Of a stretch of DNA of 64,000 bases, positions 39,601 through 52,690 are shown piece by piece; the first letter of the stretch is position 1; each line of letters starts with the position of its first letter. The notes beneath the pieces are model-generated. The model saw only the letters and a program-made list of their open reading frames with translations. It was not told where the DNA came from and made no database searches. The position numbers and the translations under genes are program-made. The stretch comes from Amblyornis subalaris (Eukaryota > Chordata > Aves > Passeriformes > Ptilonorhynchidae): positions 220,239 to 284,238 of the forward strand of contig JACAXG010000263.1 of the NCBI GenBank assembly GCA_018881555.1, in the 5' to 3' direction.

Positions 39601-40639
39601 AGACTAAAAGGGTAATGGATTATCTATTATTGAGTCTAATCAATATAAATGATAAGAAATCTAGCAAATAAAGATCAAATCATTGCTTATTTGGAACTCA
39701 NATGGTAGACATTCTTGGACAATTGAAAAGCTAACCCAACACTGCAAATTAGAATATAATGNCTAGTTGTGATGTTTCCTTACAGAACAAGGAAAGACAT
39801 AAACATTAGATTAAGGATGTGAGACAAATAGCAGAAGATTATTTCCCATGCTCCTCATTTTAGATCAAAGCAATGAGGCAATAATATAAGTCACTGAAAA
39901 GGGTAAGACCTAGACAAGTGAGTGTCCCATCAGTAAATCCTTCTTGCTTAACAGAACATTTCTTTTTCTACTAAGGAATAATTTAATTTTCATTACAAAT
40001 GTTCACTCCAGTAAACAGTCTCACTATGTTTAAAACCTTGTCTTTGGTTTCATGGCTTATTTAGACACTTCAAATTTGTCTGAGATGGAGCACTGAATGT
40101 AGGCAAGATTGATGAATCTAATCTGTTATCTTCTCACTATTTTTATAATATGAATTCAGTCTTATATCACAGCCTCTATCAGACACAGTTTTTAACATCT
40201 TCTTACCATGTCCTAGATTCTGAACACTTAATATCAACTAATTAGAGGCATGACAGAGCAGACATATTATTTATTATATAATTTTTGTTTTACCTGTAAG
40301 AATCTTGTCATATTTAGACCTCTGATCCAACTATTTCAGTGATACGACAAGGGCTGCATTTTTGTAAACTCCTCTCTTTCCACGGAGGAAGAGTATCTGA
40401 TTTTTTTTATGGTTTTAGCAGGATGAGAGTGCTTAGAAATTCCAAAGTTTTACATTAGAAATCTGTGTTTTCTACCACCTATAGCATAAAAGTTCTTATC
40501 TTGATCATTATGAAATAACTAATATTTCCACACAGATAACATTAGTAAAGTGCATACCAGTTCCCTCAATTAAAATTATTAATATCTTTGGATTTTGGCT
40601 TAATTTCTGGAGAACAGAAGGGAAGGATACCTACATAAT
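36601..40639. other. AT-rich DNA, no gene seen
   Basis: The first 400 bases may be a decayed extension of the CR1 relic. A small 12-bp tandem motif lies at 37558-37581. No gene was found. Confidence 0.45.
37532..37581. repeat. Short TGCTGGAAGACA repeats
   Basis: TGCTGGAAGACAT occurs at 37532-37544 and 37558-37570, followed directly by a further partial copy at 37570-37581. Confidence 0.85.
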
Positions 40640-41230
40640 TGCAAGCAGTTAGAGACAAGCCCTGCTACAACTTCACTGATGGTCCTGGCCTGTGGGCAGA
40701 GCGATTGTGCCAGGGGAGTGTTTCAGGGAGCAAAGTAAGAGCAAAGACAACAATCAAGGAAAGGGCTATGACATAGGAGACTTGAAGCCAACCCCTGACA
40801 AGCCCCAGAAACCTGAGTGCAAAAGGGGGATTGATTTCAGAGCCTGGGGCTGAGCGGCACGTCAGCGCTGCAGGGAGATCAGCGCCCAGGGAAAGGCTGG
40901 TGTCTGAGGAGGGTTTGTAGTCTCATGACCACAGACTATGACTCTATGGGCTTCGATTCAGAGCACCAGAAGGCCTAGACTCACTTTCAGGGCACAGCAG
41001 GCATCCATGCTTTGGGATCCAGATGATGGGGATCCATGGGCAGGCATGGGCATATCCATGACTGAGCTGGAGTCTGACTCCCCCAAGATAGCTCAGGAAG
41101 GAGCTGATGGCCCCAAGCAGAACTGAAANGGCCTTTGGCCTCATAGGTGTGGTTGAAGGATTCAGGAGAGATTGCTCAGGATATATCAGCTCCCTCATGG
41201 CCCTAAGAGTGGTACTTATTTGCAAAGTCA
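40640..41230. other. Unexplained GC-rich patch
   Basis: This stretch of about 600 bases is clearly richer in G and C than the AT-rich flanks, with several CpG dinucleotides clustered at 40850-40895. A plus-strand frame (40938-41126, 62 codons) and a minus-strand frame (40944-41231) are open but carry no recognised domain. No CR1 tail, LTR ends or poly(A) tract were seen. It may be an old retroviral or other repeat fragment, a distal regulatory island or a retrocopy. Confidence 0.4.
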
Positions 41231-44200
41231 TTTAAAACTTCGAATCTTTGTGATTANCTTTGAAAGCTACTATATATAATATCATCAATTTTTAATCAGA
41301 ATTCTCAATAGGGAGCTTTGCTCAAAAGCTGATGGGATGACACAACCTAGGGTTTTGAGATACTTCAATGATTTGTTTCTATTTTGAGAGAAATTATGTG
41401 TTTGAGAAAATGTTTGTGTGTGCATGCATGTTTATGTCTAGATCAATCTGTCTTGTTTTAATGCTCTTGCAAGCCTCCTATATGACTTTAAAATGTGGCA
41501 TAGACTCATGTATTGATCTTAATTATGTATAAAAGCCAGGCAGTGTATTCAGATGCACCAGCTGCATTCAAACAGAATTAAATCTTGTGCTATGCCACCC
41601 AAATGGAAGTATTAGTGCAATTAAATCTACAGGATTAAATAATAAGACATGAAGGATGCTAGTTCCTTGAAAAAATGTAAACATTAATGGCTACTGTTAG
41701 GTAGGAACTGAAAATATATATTGGATGCTCTCACCAATAAAATTATAATTCTCTTAAAGGACTACAGATTGAATTAATAAGTCTTTGATAAGAATGCTTA
41801 CAGAGATAACATCCATAAAACATATCAAATTTTTTAGTGAATACNCACATGGTTTCAAAGGAAAAACTGAATAATTTTGTAATCTTAAACATTGGTCTAC
41901 AGACTACTGTAATCTTTAGTTGTATTGTGCATGATAATTGCACACTGATTCACTTAACTTGAGAGTATTTACAAATGCAATACAGATGCAAATTCATGTT
42001 GACAGATGCAACTTCATGTTGCCAATCTGCAACTTTACATGATAATTTTAGTCTTCCACTCTGTTCTGTTTGTCCAACATATAATTTAAGTAATAAATAA
42101 ATGAATACTGCAATCTTTTACCCACAACCTTCATAAAGTAGAAAAATAATTTTTCTTATCATGCAAAATAAAGAAGCAAGTATTTTTGTATCAGATTTAT
42201 CTAAAATTTTCTTTTCACATCTTAATATATTTGCACCATGTAATTTTCTGGTTTTAGTAAAATAAGATTCAAAGAACAAAATTAATAAATCAGTCTGTTC
42301 TCTACTGTACTTTCCTAAAGACTATAATCTATTTAATGAAACTAAACAAAAACATTAACCATTAATTTATCATTAACACTTGCAAACTGGTCAAGAAATA
42401 CAAATGTTNGGACCTAAGAGAATTAGATATTGCTAAGAAGTGTAAAATAGTCATAAAATCAAGCTCAAACCTTTCCAGATCAGAGACTACCAATGTGTTG
42501 AGTACAGTAGGTACACGTTTTTGCACTAGAGTAGATTTTCATCACAAACTGAATTTTACAAAACAAAAAAAATCTTATGGGGATATAGTAGTAGTGATAG
42601 ATTTCCTTAAAGACAAATTCTAAAAGACACAAGTGAAATTTTATTTTTCTTTTTTTCTGAATATTATGTTTACAGTCTGTTGTATGGTACTTTATGGCAC
42701 CCAAATCAAACTAAAATGCACTCTAAAGCAAATTAATTTTCAGTTGTTCTAGATGAAGAAGGAGAAATGAGGATAGGATATGTTTCATGAGCACAACAGC
42801 AGTGTACCTTTACACCCAGGCTTCAAAGATGTTTATTTTTTCTGAAGTCCTATAGCAAATCCTGGCAGAAATTTGCAGATTCCTCAGCTTTAGAGATTTC
42901 TAAGGAGCTCAAAAAGATCTTTAACTAGCTCCTCACTGAGCAGCCTGTCAGGAATACCTACTCCTTACCTTAAAAGAAGCCATAATGAGACACCCTCAAT
43001 GAAAGATACTTGTGTTTACCTAAAGAATGCTTTTGAAGATAAGTAAAATATAGTCAGGCAGAGAATGTGTGCCTTCCCAAACTGAGTCTTTGATATCTTC
43101 AAAGTAAGGAGGAAAGAATGATGTTAACACTGTGTCTTTTGAGCTTGCTTTATCTTGTTGGGAAATCCTAGTGGGAAAACAAGGCGAGGAGAAGGGCAAG
43201 AGGCTTCTATTTTGNTCTTGGAGGAAGAGACCACCAGCANCAAACAGCAGGATGCAAATGAAGAGTCAAGAACTGAATAATATCCTTGGAGAGCCATTAA
43301 CAGCAGAGCAGCCAAAAAGTGTCATAGAAAGAATGGTCCTGCAGGCCAAGCACTGTGAGTAAATCAGCTAAAGAACAGCATACAAGCTGTTCCATGCAAT
43401 GAGAAGTTTAGAGTTTATTGGATGTACATTTGGGATCACATGATGAAAGAATAAGTAAATTAATTAGTTGAAAACCACCCAACATAATGATTGAATCACT
43501 AATCTAGAATTATGCTCACATATTTTCCATCCTTCCAATGAGTAACTCCCCAGGAAATAGTGATAGCATCTTGTTAAATAGAACACACTTGAGGAGAATG
43601 GGAATAATAGAATGAATATAGATATGCCAGATCAAAATGTTTAGAGTTTATTTTCGGGGTGGGGGTGGTTGTGCTTCACGTAATCTCTTATTTAAAACTG
43701 TAGAATTGAGGAACTATTTATGGCTCTTTTTTGATNTAAATTACATTTATGAGAAATGTAGAGTGCACAAGTCTGGATCCAAGAGGNCCTTCCCCTTGAA
43801 GACAACTTTGGATCTGCATCATAGCCTGGTGTTGGTTTAGTTGTCAGTCACTGAGCAAAGAGACTGTCAGGGATAAAGATATAATTTTCTCCATAACCAG
43901 CAACAGAATCTACGGCAATTTAAAGATTAAGTTAAGCAAAGGAGAGCTTGACCTACACAAGAGAAATAGGATATCTTCCAGAATTGTATGGAATTTCTTT
44001 TATCACATCTCCCTGCCTCNGCTTTGTGCAGCATTCAGGCAAAATTCAGTACAGGAAGGAGTGAATCCAGGCAAGATCTCACTAGAGGTCTCCCAGAGCA
44101 AAAATGTGAACAGCAGTGACCAAAAATTAAAAAGGCATTTATGAACACAAAGGAACTAGAGATTCTAATCTTTCATTTACAAACTTTTATTTATGAAATC

Positions 44201-46463
44201 TGCATTACAATTATTTATATGCATAAATTTGCAAAGGACATACTAATCCACAAACCAAAATAATGCTACTATATTTTAGTTTTATTTACTGTTTCTAACT
44301 ATTTTCCTCCTGCNTTAGACATAAGTAGAACAGAAATTGTCCCATCTGACTCAAGTGACTGATTGCAAGCATCNCCTAATGAATTTGGCTAGATGAGTGG
44401 TGGATCACAATCTTTTGGTGTGCTATTTTATGATGTACAGGAACATTTTTTCAAAGCTAAAAAGGTTTTCAAGNAGAGTATTGTTCCTTCATTGGGTCAA
44501 AGAGATAAAAAAAGAGTACTATAGCTATGTACCTACAGAGATTCATCTTCATTCATTTTGTGTGCATAACATTCCTTGTTTCTGCAAGCAGCTCCTCCCC
44601 TTGGTGTGACAGTTTATGTGATTCTGTGCGAGGTGCTCAATTCTCTACATGTGTTGTATTCAGATTTTAGACATTTTAGTCAATACTCCTTTTAGTATTT
44701 GAGTTTTTAAGTGACAGGCACTGCAATGCTGTGACACTGAAGTACTGTGCAGATGAAGANATTCGATACTTAGGAGTAAGTCAATAAAAGAGTAAGTGAA
44801 GCAGTCAGACAGAAATACAAATAAATTATGCCTGCAGTTAGCTAGTCTAAATAAGGAATTATTATTAATACATGTTCAAACTGCTCCTCCAATATCTAAG
44901 AATGGTCCTTAAAGGACATAATTTGGTGAGCANAAAGGTTTACCAAAGTCTTACCAAAAAATGCAGCTTGCCTCTCGGTTATTATAATTAAATGATTTAA
45001 CACTGGAAATATTATAGCAATATATATTCACAAATTTTATTTATGGCATCCATACATAAAATAAGATTTATATAATTCCCTGTGACAAATATGAGGATTT
45101 TTACTAGTAATAATATTGCAGATAATATTAGTTAAATTAATAATACAGCTGAATACTAAGTAAAGGTTTTCATTATTAAAAAATATTTTTTAACAGAATC
45201 TTCAGGCTTTTCCTCCAACCAATATGTAGCATGTTTTTCTACATATTTTAAAGGAANGTATTGTAAGAAACAAAACAGTTCTTCTACTGTCCTCTGTTTC
45301 ACTGTGTGGAAAAATTTTACTAGTGAAATCTAGTTTTTTGTAGACTAGAAGAGTGGTTTTCTCCTTCTCTTCCTNATAAAGGGATGAATTATCCTTCATT
45401 CACAATTCATAATCACCTCAAAAGCAGTATATTTTCTTAACTATTACACAGAAATGAGATAGTTAGCCAGTTAGTCACTAGGTCAATTGGCAAAAATAGC
45501 TATTTTGCTCCTAGCAGATGGCTCTCTATCTCTACTCATCTGAATTGCCAGAGATATGGAAGTATAAGCGGATCTCTAACTCACAGACATGAGTGAAAAA
45601 TGCTTGTTTTGCTATGTTAGAAAACTATTTATCATGAACACCATTTTTATATGCTGATAATGTCAAAGCAGAATCCCTGGTGTGACAGAAACTGTGCTCT
45701 AGTGACAGCTGTGCAAGAAGCGGTAATTGAACATATTTAAAAATCCATCCCATGTACTGAACAGATTTCAATGTCTGCTTTGTTTAAGGTCCACTGAGTT
45801 GTGAAATGGTTGCTTCATTCACACAGATGTTAATATCTCCAGGCTCTTCTTTGTTGTTCCTCATTTGCATATTTGCAGTAAGTTTGCTGCTCATGAAGTC
45901 AGACACAGCTACTTGTCATGACTCTCTGTTAGAATAATGCATCTTGAAGACAAAATACAAGAAACTGTAATTACACCTCATTAACATTTAAGGAGAAAAA
46001 TAATAAGAAACATACCAATAGGTGTTCAGTCACCAGTGCTTCATTACTTTCTTTACTGTTTAAATACCGGGCTCTGATGAATATAAATTACTTAGGGAAA
46101 ACAATATAGTTTTGAATCAGTTTAAGATCCTCTCTTTGTCTGTTCATCTATGAACACATTCTGAAGTAATGATCCAACAAGATATTGGAGTTTTATATGA
46201 TTATTAAACATTATATTTGCTCATTCCATGGCAAAAATTGAAGTTTCATTTAGTTTTATCCATTCTTTGAGAATCTCAACATGATTCTGAATACTAAAAA
46301 AAAAAAAAAAAATCAGTGAACAAAAGGCATAGATAATTACTAAATAACAAAAATAACAAAAATGTGTTTGTTGACTGGCTAAAAATTGCAGGCAGCAAAT
46401 TCTAATATCAGTGACCAGTCATCTCTGAAGTAAATTATATATCGATTAATTCTGTATCATTGC
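41231..46463. other. AT-rich DNA, no gene seen
   Basis: No gene or recognised transposon was found. An 18-base A run lies near 46297-46314. Confidence 0.5.
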
Positions 46464-47065
46464 CACCAGGTCAAGGGAGGTGATCCTGTCCCTCTACTNA
46501 GCCCTGGTGAGACCTTACCTGGAGTGCTGTGNCAAGCCCTGGGCTCATTAGTACGAGAGAGACTTGGAGATCCGGGAGCAAGTCCAGTTGAGTGTTACAA
46601 AGATGATTAAGGGACTGGAGCATCTCTCTCATGAGGAAAGACTGTGGGANTTGTGCCTGTTCAGCCTCAAGANAAGATGACTAAGAGGAGACCTTATCAA
46701 TGTCTACAAGTATCTGAAGGGAGGGTGCCAAAAGGATGGATCCAGACTCTTTTTGGTAGTGACGAGCAATAGGAGGAGAGGCAATGGGCAGAAGCTCACA
46801 GGTGGAACACAGGAAGTTCCACCTGTGGAACATGAGGAACATGAGGAAGAACTTGGACTTCTTTATTGTGAGAGTAACTGAGCACTGGAACAGGTNGCCC
46901 AGAGAGATTGTGGAGTCTCCGTTCCTGGAGATATTCAAAAGCCACCTGGACACAATCCTGAGCAATATGGTCTAGGGAAACCTGCTTGAGAACAGAGGTT
47001 GGACTAGATAACTTCCACTGGTCCCTTCAAACCTTGCCTTTTCCAAGATTCTGTGCTTCTGTGAT
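46464..47065 (+). mobile_element. CR1 LINE, end of ORF2 and 3' UTR
   Basis: This 5'-truncated copy of about 600 bp begins in the last part of the reverse-transcriptase ORF (GTGATCCTGTCCCTCTACT near 46480). It passes GGACTGGAGCATCTCTCTCA and GAGGAGACCTTATCAATGTC, then CACTGGAACAGG near 46884 and GGTTGGACTAGATAACTTCC. It ends with GATTCTGTGCTTCTGTGAT. In the frame that reads LVRPYLECC, a TAG stop stands at 46549-46551 just after the Trp-Ala-type block. The same stop occurs in the CR1 at 60 kb. A duplicated, inverted block lies at 46797-46827. Confidence 0.95.
46797..46827. repeat. Perfect 12-bp inverted repeat inside CR1
   Basis: CACAGGTGGAAC (46797-46808) pairs perfectly with GTTCCACCTGTG (46816-46827) across a 7-base loop, ACAGGAA. 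The right arm is ordinary CR1 sequence; the left arm is extra relative to other CR1 copies. Confidence 0.9.
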
Positions 47066-47454
47066 CAAGATATCAAAAGGCCCCATGTTTAGGTGTTTGG
47101 GNGAAAAAGAATAATTTGCCTTTACAGAGCATAACAGAAAAACACAAACAGATCATGTTGACCTTGTCACATGGGTTTTTTTTATTATCATTACAAAAAT
47201 ATCAAAAAACTCAATGCATATTACCGTTGTAACAATGATATAACAGCTAAAACTAAGATTTGAGTTTTGGGAATTTGTTATGCTTATTTATAGATCCACA
47301 GATCACTGTTATTCTAATAGTTTCTGTTCAATTCGAAAAATTCTTCTTGTTATAAAAGCCTTTAATCTAAAATTATTATACTTATATCTTACACGTATAA
47401 GTATATTTATTTTGGCAGGTTACTGGTAGACTAGAAATGTTATATTCTAGTATG
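47066..47454. other. AT-rich spacer, no gene seen
   Basis: AT-rich DNA separates the CR1 copy from the minus-strand LTR. Confidence 0.6.
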
Positions 47455-48000
47455 ATGAGTTAACCCTGTCTTCCAGCCACCCACCCAGCTGCTCTCTCGC
47501 TCTTTTACTTCAAAAGGACAGAGGAGAAAGTAAGATGAAAAAGTCCATGGGTTAAGATAAAGAAAGACAGGGAGATCGGTTATCAGTTAGCATGACAGGA
47601 AAAANAGACTCAACCTGAGGAGGATTAATTTAATTTATTGCCAAGTAGATTTGAAGTGAGAAAAACAAAGACAAAAACTGAAACNTCTTGTTCCCTTCTT
47701 TCTCCTACCATTTCCTTTTCCCCCAGTCTCAATATCACTTTTTCTTTCCAGAGTCCTCTACCTCTTCCTCATCTCAAAGAGCTGAAGGTAGTGGTGGGGG
47801 GTGTGATCATTCCATAAGAATTTGTCTCTGCCACCCTTTCCTCCTCACATTTTTCCTCTCATCCACTGTGAGTCCTTCCCACAGGCTAGAGTTCTTTATG
47901 AAATGTTCATGTCTTTTGATGTGGGTGGTTCATGGTCCTCGGCATAGAGGCCACCCTTGCAGCATCCCTTTGCCAACACTTTGTCACTTGCATCCAATAA
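47455..48000 (-). mobile_element. Avian LTR, 3' portion, inverted
   Basis: Read on the minus strand, this is the 3' half of a common bird LTR retrotransposon. It includes the TTGGCAATAAATTAAATTAA block with its polyadenylation signal (about 47630-47642), the TTGAGTCT block, a CAGGGAGATC segment and the terminal region with GGCTGGAAGACAGGGTTAAC. The other end carries the degraded GGAC/CCGTGG-type repeated wording of the same family. Ends are approximate and no target duplication was identified. Long pyrimidine-rich stretches on the plus strand produce an artefactual open frame at 47688-48071. Confidence 0.7.
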
Positions 48001-49272
48001 ATACAACCTGCAAATTGATTTTACCTATATTGCATATTGCAACATTACTTTCTCATGGACATTTACTTTAAAACTTATTGCAACTACAAATGGAAATATA
48101 CAAAGTGGTATAAACCTAGTGTTCTGCTACTTACAGCTGAAGACTGCGATAACATCCTACTAGGTTAAAAGTATTTTTGCCTTCAGTGAAAAGTTGGGGC
48201 ACTGGCTATAATGAAATGGATAAGGTTAATTGCCAATTATATGGTAATAGCTTAGAGGGTTTTCNGTTAAAAACCGTATTTTGTTAACCTGAGAAAATTA
48301 TGTTTGTTGAAGTTATTTTGCTCACAGCATGGGTGACAGCTCTGCCCAGCTTTCTAAGAGTAAGGAAATTACTCCAATTTGAAACACGGAAGTTTCTGAA
48401 ATTTTAGACGTTCTGGGAGGGTTTGGATTTTTGGGGGGTTTTGGGTTTTTTTTTTTTGGCAGTTGGGTTGAGTTTGGGATTTCTTGTTTTGTCTTTTAGC
48501 AAGAGAGGCTTGGGAAATCTGACTGTTATAAAATGGAATCTGAATTTATATGTGTTTTCACCTCATTCTAAAATCCCATGAGGTATACTTTTACTCTGGT
48601 ATGCTTTTACCAGAGAGTTTACAAACTGGAGCAAATAACAGTTAGCAACATATCTGCATGGGGATTATGTAAACTACTGTGGTGACAGTCAGCACTAACC
48701 AGGTTAGTGGGAGCTGGTAAATGAGAATACAACTAGGAAAAACACCTAATGACACACCAGCTAATTGGGGTTAATGGGACCATAGCTAGTATGACCAACA
48801 AAGTGTACAGTAGGCAGGTGTGACTACTGGCAAAAAGAAAAAATATCATCAAGATCAACAGTAATTCACTAACTTTAAGACATCAGAATTAAAGGGTCTA
48901 CACCCTNCATGTGTAAGCAGAAGCTGAGCTGCTTAATGCTTTAAAATCTCAAAAGACATAAGCTTTGATTTATTTAAACAGGCATCGACTGTATTACTCA
49001 AACAGCATCTAGCACTTTTTGAGATGCCTTGAAACCTTCTTGTTGCTACTTGGGCCATGAGTCTCCTCTATCCTGTTTACCTTCTTTGTGTGGCTGTTGT
49101 CAGTAGGCCAGGGCATTTCAAGTAGTGTTAGATACCTATGTTTATTTCCTAGTTGATATATTCAATGAAGCCAGGAGGATGAATTTGACTCCTCCTGAAG
49201 CAGATCTTTAGTGCCTCAGATCTGAGACTTTGGAATGGAGCTGACAACTGTGACAACTTCTGAATCCACACA

Positions 49273-49304
49273 CTTTCATGTACTTTCATGTCCTTTCATG
49301 TACT
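49273..49304. repeat. 10-bp tandem repeat, three copies
   Basis: CTTTCATGTA, CTTTCATGTC and CTTTCATGTA follow each other at 49273-49302, with a partial fourth unit. Confidence 0.9.
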
Positions 49305-50460
49305 AGAGAGGTAGCTGGATGCCACCTGGGTTATCCTGTAGTGTCTCAAATGACAGAAAATGTCTGTTTTAGCCTAAGACCAAATGTGGTGTCATGTCCA
49401 TCCTCTATAATGGGAATTAAGACATCTAGCTGACAGAAAGAACCTTCATATAGGTATCTAGATTTAAGTGACTTACTATCAAATGCTCTCCTATTCAACA
49501 GGCTAGATTTCTTTGCTTTACCACAGTTGCCTAATGCCTTTTCAAACATCAAAGGTTGTGTAGCCTAGCAACCAACTGACATTCCAGATAGGGCATGGGT
49601 CCCCTGCAAACATCTTAAGCTATAGCAACTTTCCCATACAGAAATCTTGAATACCTGTGAGATGTAAACAGTAGCAAGTTCTTGTGTTCTCAGATTTGAG
49701 CAATTAAATCAAGTCTATAATTTTTTCCTCTCCCGTATTTTTTNCCCATACATTAATTATGTATTCAGATAGCACAATTTACTTAATCTCAGTTTTCTGG
49801 GAAGAGATGTGGAATAATATTTTGTTATACATTTTTACAGAAGANCTCTTGAATTTTATCCAGGCCCTATTGCTGTTAAAAACTGCAGCAGTCACAATGG
49901 ATAGTGTAGAGAAAAAAGCTCCTTATATCTTACAATTATTAGGGATTATCAATGATTCTATTGTTANATTAACATTTTCTGATGTGAAGAGAAAAAGGCA
50001 GAAAAAATAATGGAGAATTATTCTTCACTTAAATTCCTTCACTGGGAAATAGAGACAAAGACAGAAGAGAATGGAGTTTGCCAGAATAAAGGCACAGCCT
50101 AGTCCAGAAAAGAGGATAAATATAGATTAGCTTCTTTAAACCAGGAAATGTTGACTGTTAACTCTGTAAATTTTCAGGTCTTTTCCTTCTGATTAACAAA
50201 AATGTGCCTTTATATTTTAGCTGCACTGNAGAACATTCCATTTTCCATCTAATCAGCTTGTCTTCAACATTCTAGCTCCCTCATGTTTTGTAGCCGTGTA
50301 ACCAATGTGATTCAAAAGGCATAAAGACTTATTTTCCATGCCATCTTCAATTAGCTTTGAGTTTTACTGTCCTGATTTACGACTTTGTTATGCATGAAAC
50401 ACAGGTGAAAGATGTCTTGTGCTGCTCTTCTCCACTATCACCACAGCATTATTTTTAGAG

Positions 50461-50570
50461 CTGGGAGGGGGGAGGTGTTGTTTGGCTTGTTTTTTTTTGT
50501 TGGTGTTTTTGTTGGTTGGTTGGTTGGTTGGTTTTGTTTGGGGCTGAGGGAGGGTTGGTTTTTTTCTCGG
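50461..50570. repeat. G/T-rich tract with (GGTT)5
   Basis: Five GG pairs spaced by TT start at 50514, 50518, 50522, 50526 and 50530, within a wider G/T-only stretch. Confidence 0.9.
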
Positions 50571-52617
50571 TTTTTTGGAGGGCTTCATTTTAATCTCTGG
50601 TTTTAACTATGTGTTTCCTGATGATATTTTATCTGAAAGATCAGGATCGGTTCTATAGAATGGTGTACAGGGCCAGCCTCAATGTAGTATTATTTGGTAT
50701 TACGAACATTCCCTAACCAATTTGGATTGACTCGTCTTTTTAAAGGCCAGTCACAATTTATCAGATTGATTCATCGCCCTCATCCTTCACTAACTCTCCA
50801 TAATGGCATCCACATCATCCAATATATTTTTCTGATTGCCTAAGTTCACATCACTTTAAACTACTAACACATTTTTTTTCCTTCTGGAAAGCATGTGAAA
50901 CCACTAGAGAGAACAGGCTTCTTAAAGAACTGCAAGAAATAAAGTTGCAGCACAGTTGTTTGCTTCGGTTAAACTATTAACNGAGTTTAAAATAAAATCA
51001 ATTGAACAAATCAGAAAGTGTTATTAACCACAACAAGTCCAAATCATTCTAGTCTGGGTAACTCTCTTTCTCTGAAAAAAGCTAATGTGACTTAAAAAGA
51101 TGAAAGGTCCAAATACTCTTCTAATTAAATCACATTATTGGAAATAATCTCACTTCTGTTTTTTGAGATGTATATATGTAAATCTAATCACAAGTTGTCC
51201 TATAGGATTAAAAACAGCAGATACCTCTTTAGTATGCACACAATATAAACATTAAATTGGAAAACTAAAGGTTTGATAAAGTACATAAATATATTATGGA
51301 ACAGAGCATTTCAATTTTAAACTACAATAGAATTTAAAAATGGGGAAGAATATTTTATTGAAGTAGCTGCCAGTCTGTTAAAGTTGGTGAACTTTTATGC
51401 AAATAATTGGCAGCAAAATTATTACTTTTTTTTAGATTTTCGTGAGGGCATAACAGTTAGGCCAAGTCATTACAATGTCACGTACGATAAGACTCCCCAG
51501 TGAAAATAACAGACATTCTCAGGAGGCTATTTCCGTTACTGCTGCTTCCATAAGGTGTCGCTGAGACCAACAAAAACATGGATAATAATTGGCTAGTACA
51601 TCTCTGAATTATATCTTATTAGTATCTACGTCACTCATTTCAAGGCATAAATGGATCAGTCACCACCTCTTGCTTTTTCCAGCATTGTTTATCCCTACAA
51701 ACTACGACATCAAAATGTAATATTGTTATAGAGAGTAGAAAATTGTATGTGTTGAAAAACAGCTCCATCTCGCTTTTCTGCTTTTTTTTTTTAATTATTT
51801 TGCTTTTATTTTATTTTGTTATGTGTTTGTTATGAGTGCTTCATGTAGGATCTATTTAGTTAAGTTTTCTGCAAGTTACTCAGTCTTCTTTGAACAATGG
51901 AAAGATACAGATATATCTAGGGTGACATTTATCCCATCTTGAAAAGAAATCTTAGAAAGTTTTGAAAAAAAAAAAGATCAGTCTTTTGGTAGGAATTCTT
52001 AACTTAGACAAAGTTAGGAAAAGTAGCTTATTTTCAGATGGCTAAAGCTACAGGGGATGAATCTTATTCTTCATTCTTTAATTCTAAATCTATGGAAATC
52101 AAGGGCAAATGTCTCTACATTAACAGGAAAACTAGCTAGCACATATAGCCCACTCTTCAGTCTCTAACAATTTAAGGAATTGTATCAAGTAGAACTTATG
52201 TGACTAATCTAATTCACTATTTAAATTTTTTGTATTCTTTAGTTCTTCTGAAGCAAATATACTAGCAATTACTTGTCTCTCTACTGTTTTTCAGCTNTAG
52301 CCAATCTCAATTAGCAAAACATTTTTTTATAATTTGCTGTATTGAAGCATTACTATTCACTTTTTTTTTATTTCNTATTTGGAAGACATTTTCAGTTATT
52401 TCAGTCATTCTCCTATCTTGTGTGTTATCTACCAACTAAATACTAGAGATTCTAATGACTGTACATGATTAAGAACCATCAGTGGTGGATGGATTAACTG
52501 CTCCATTTTTTCCTCTGCACAATATTACTGCTGAGAGCTGTCTAATCTTTCTGTGGTCCACTGGCAGCTGTTAAAATTTATGATGCAAAATAAATTGTGC
52601 CCTCTAGAAAATACCAG

Positions 52618-52690
52618 TGGTGGTGGTGGTGTTGTTTTTGTTTGNTTTTTTTCTGGGTTTTTGTGGTTGTTGTTGTTGCTNTTGTTGTTC
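52618..52690. repeat. (GGT)n/(GTT)n low-complexity tract
   Basis: GGTGGTGGTGGT at the start gives way to T-rich and GTTGTTGTTG sequence. Confidence 0.85.

Noticed and set aside
47688..48071. 127-codon plus-strand frame
   Set aside because: It is the antisense of a minus-strand LTR with pyrimidine-rich sequence. No domain is present.
50388..50588. Minus-strand frame rich in Lys, Thr, Gln and Pro
   Set aside because: It is a translation of the G/T-rich low-complexity tract.
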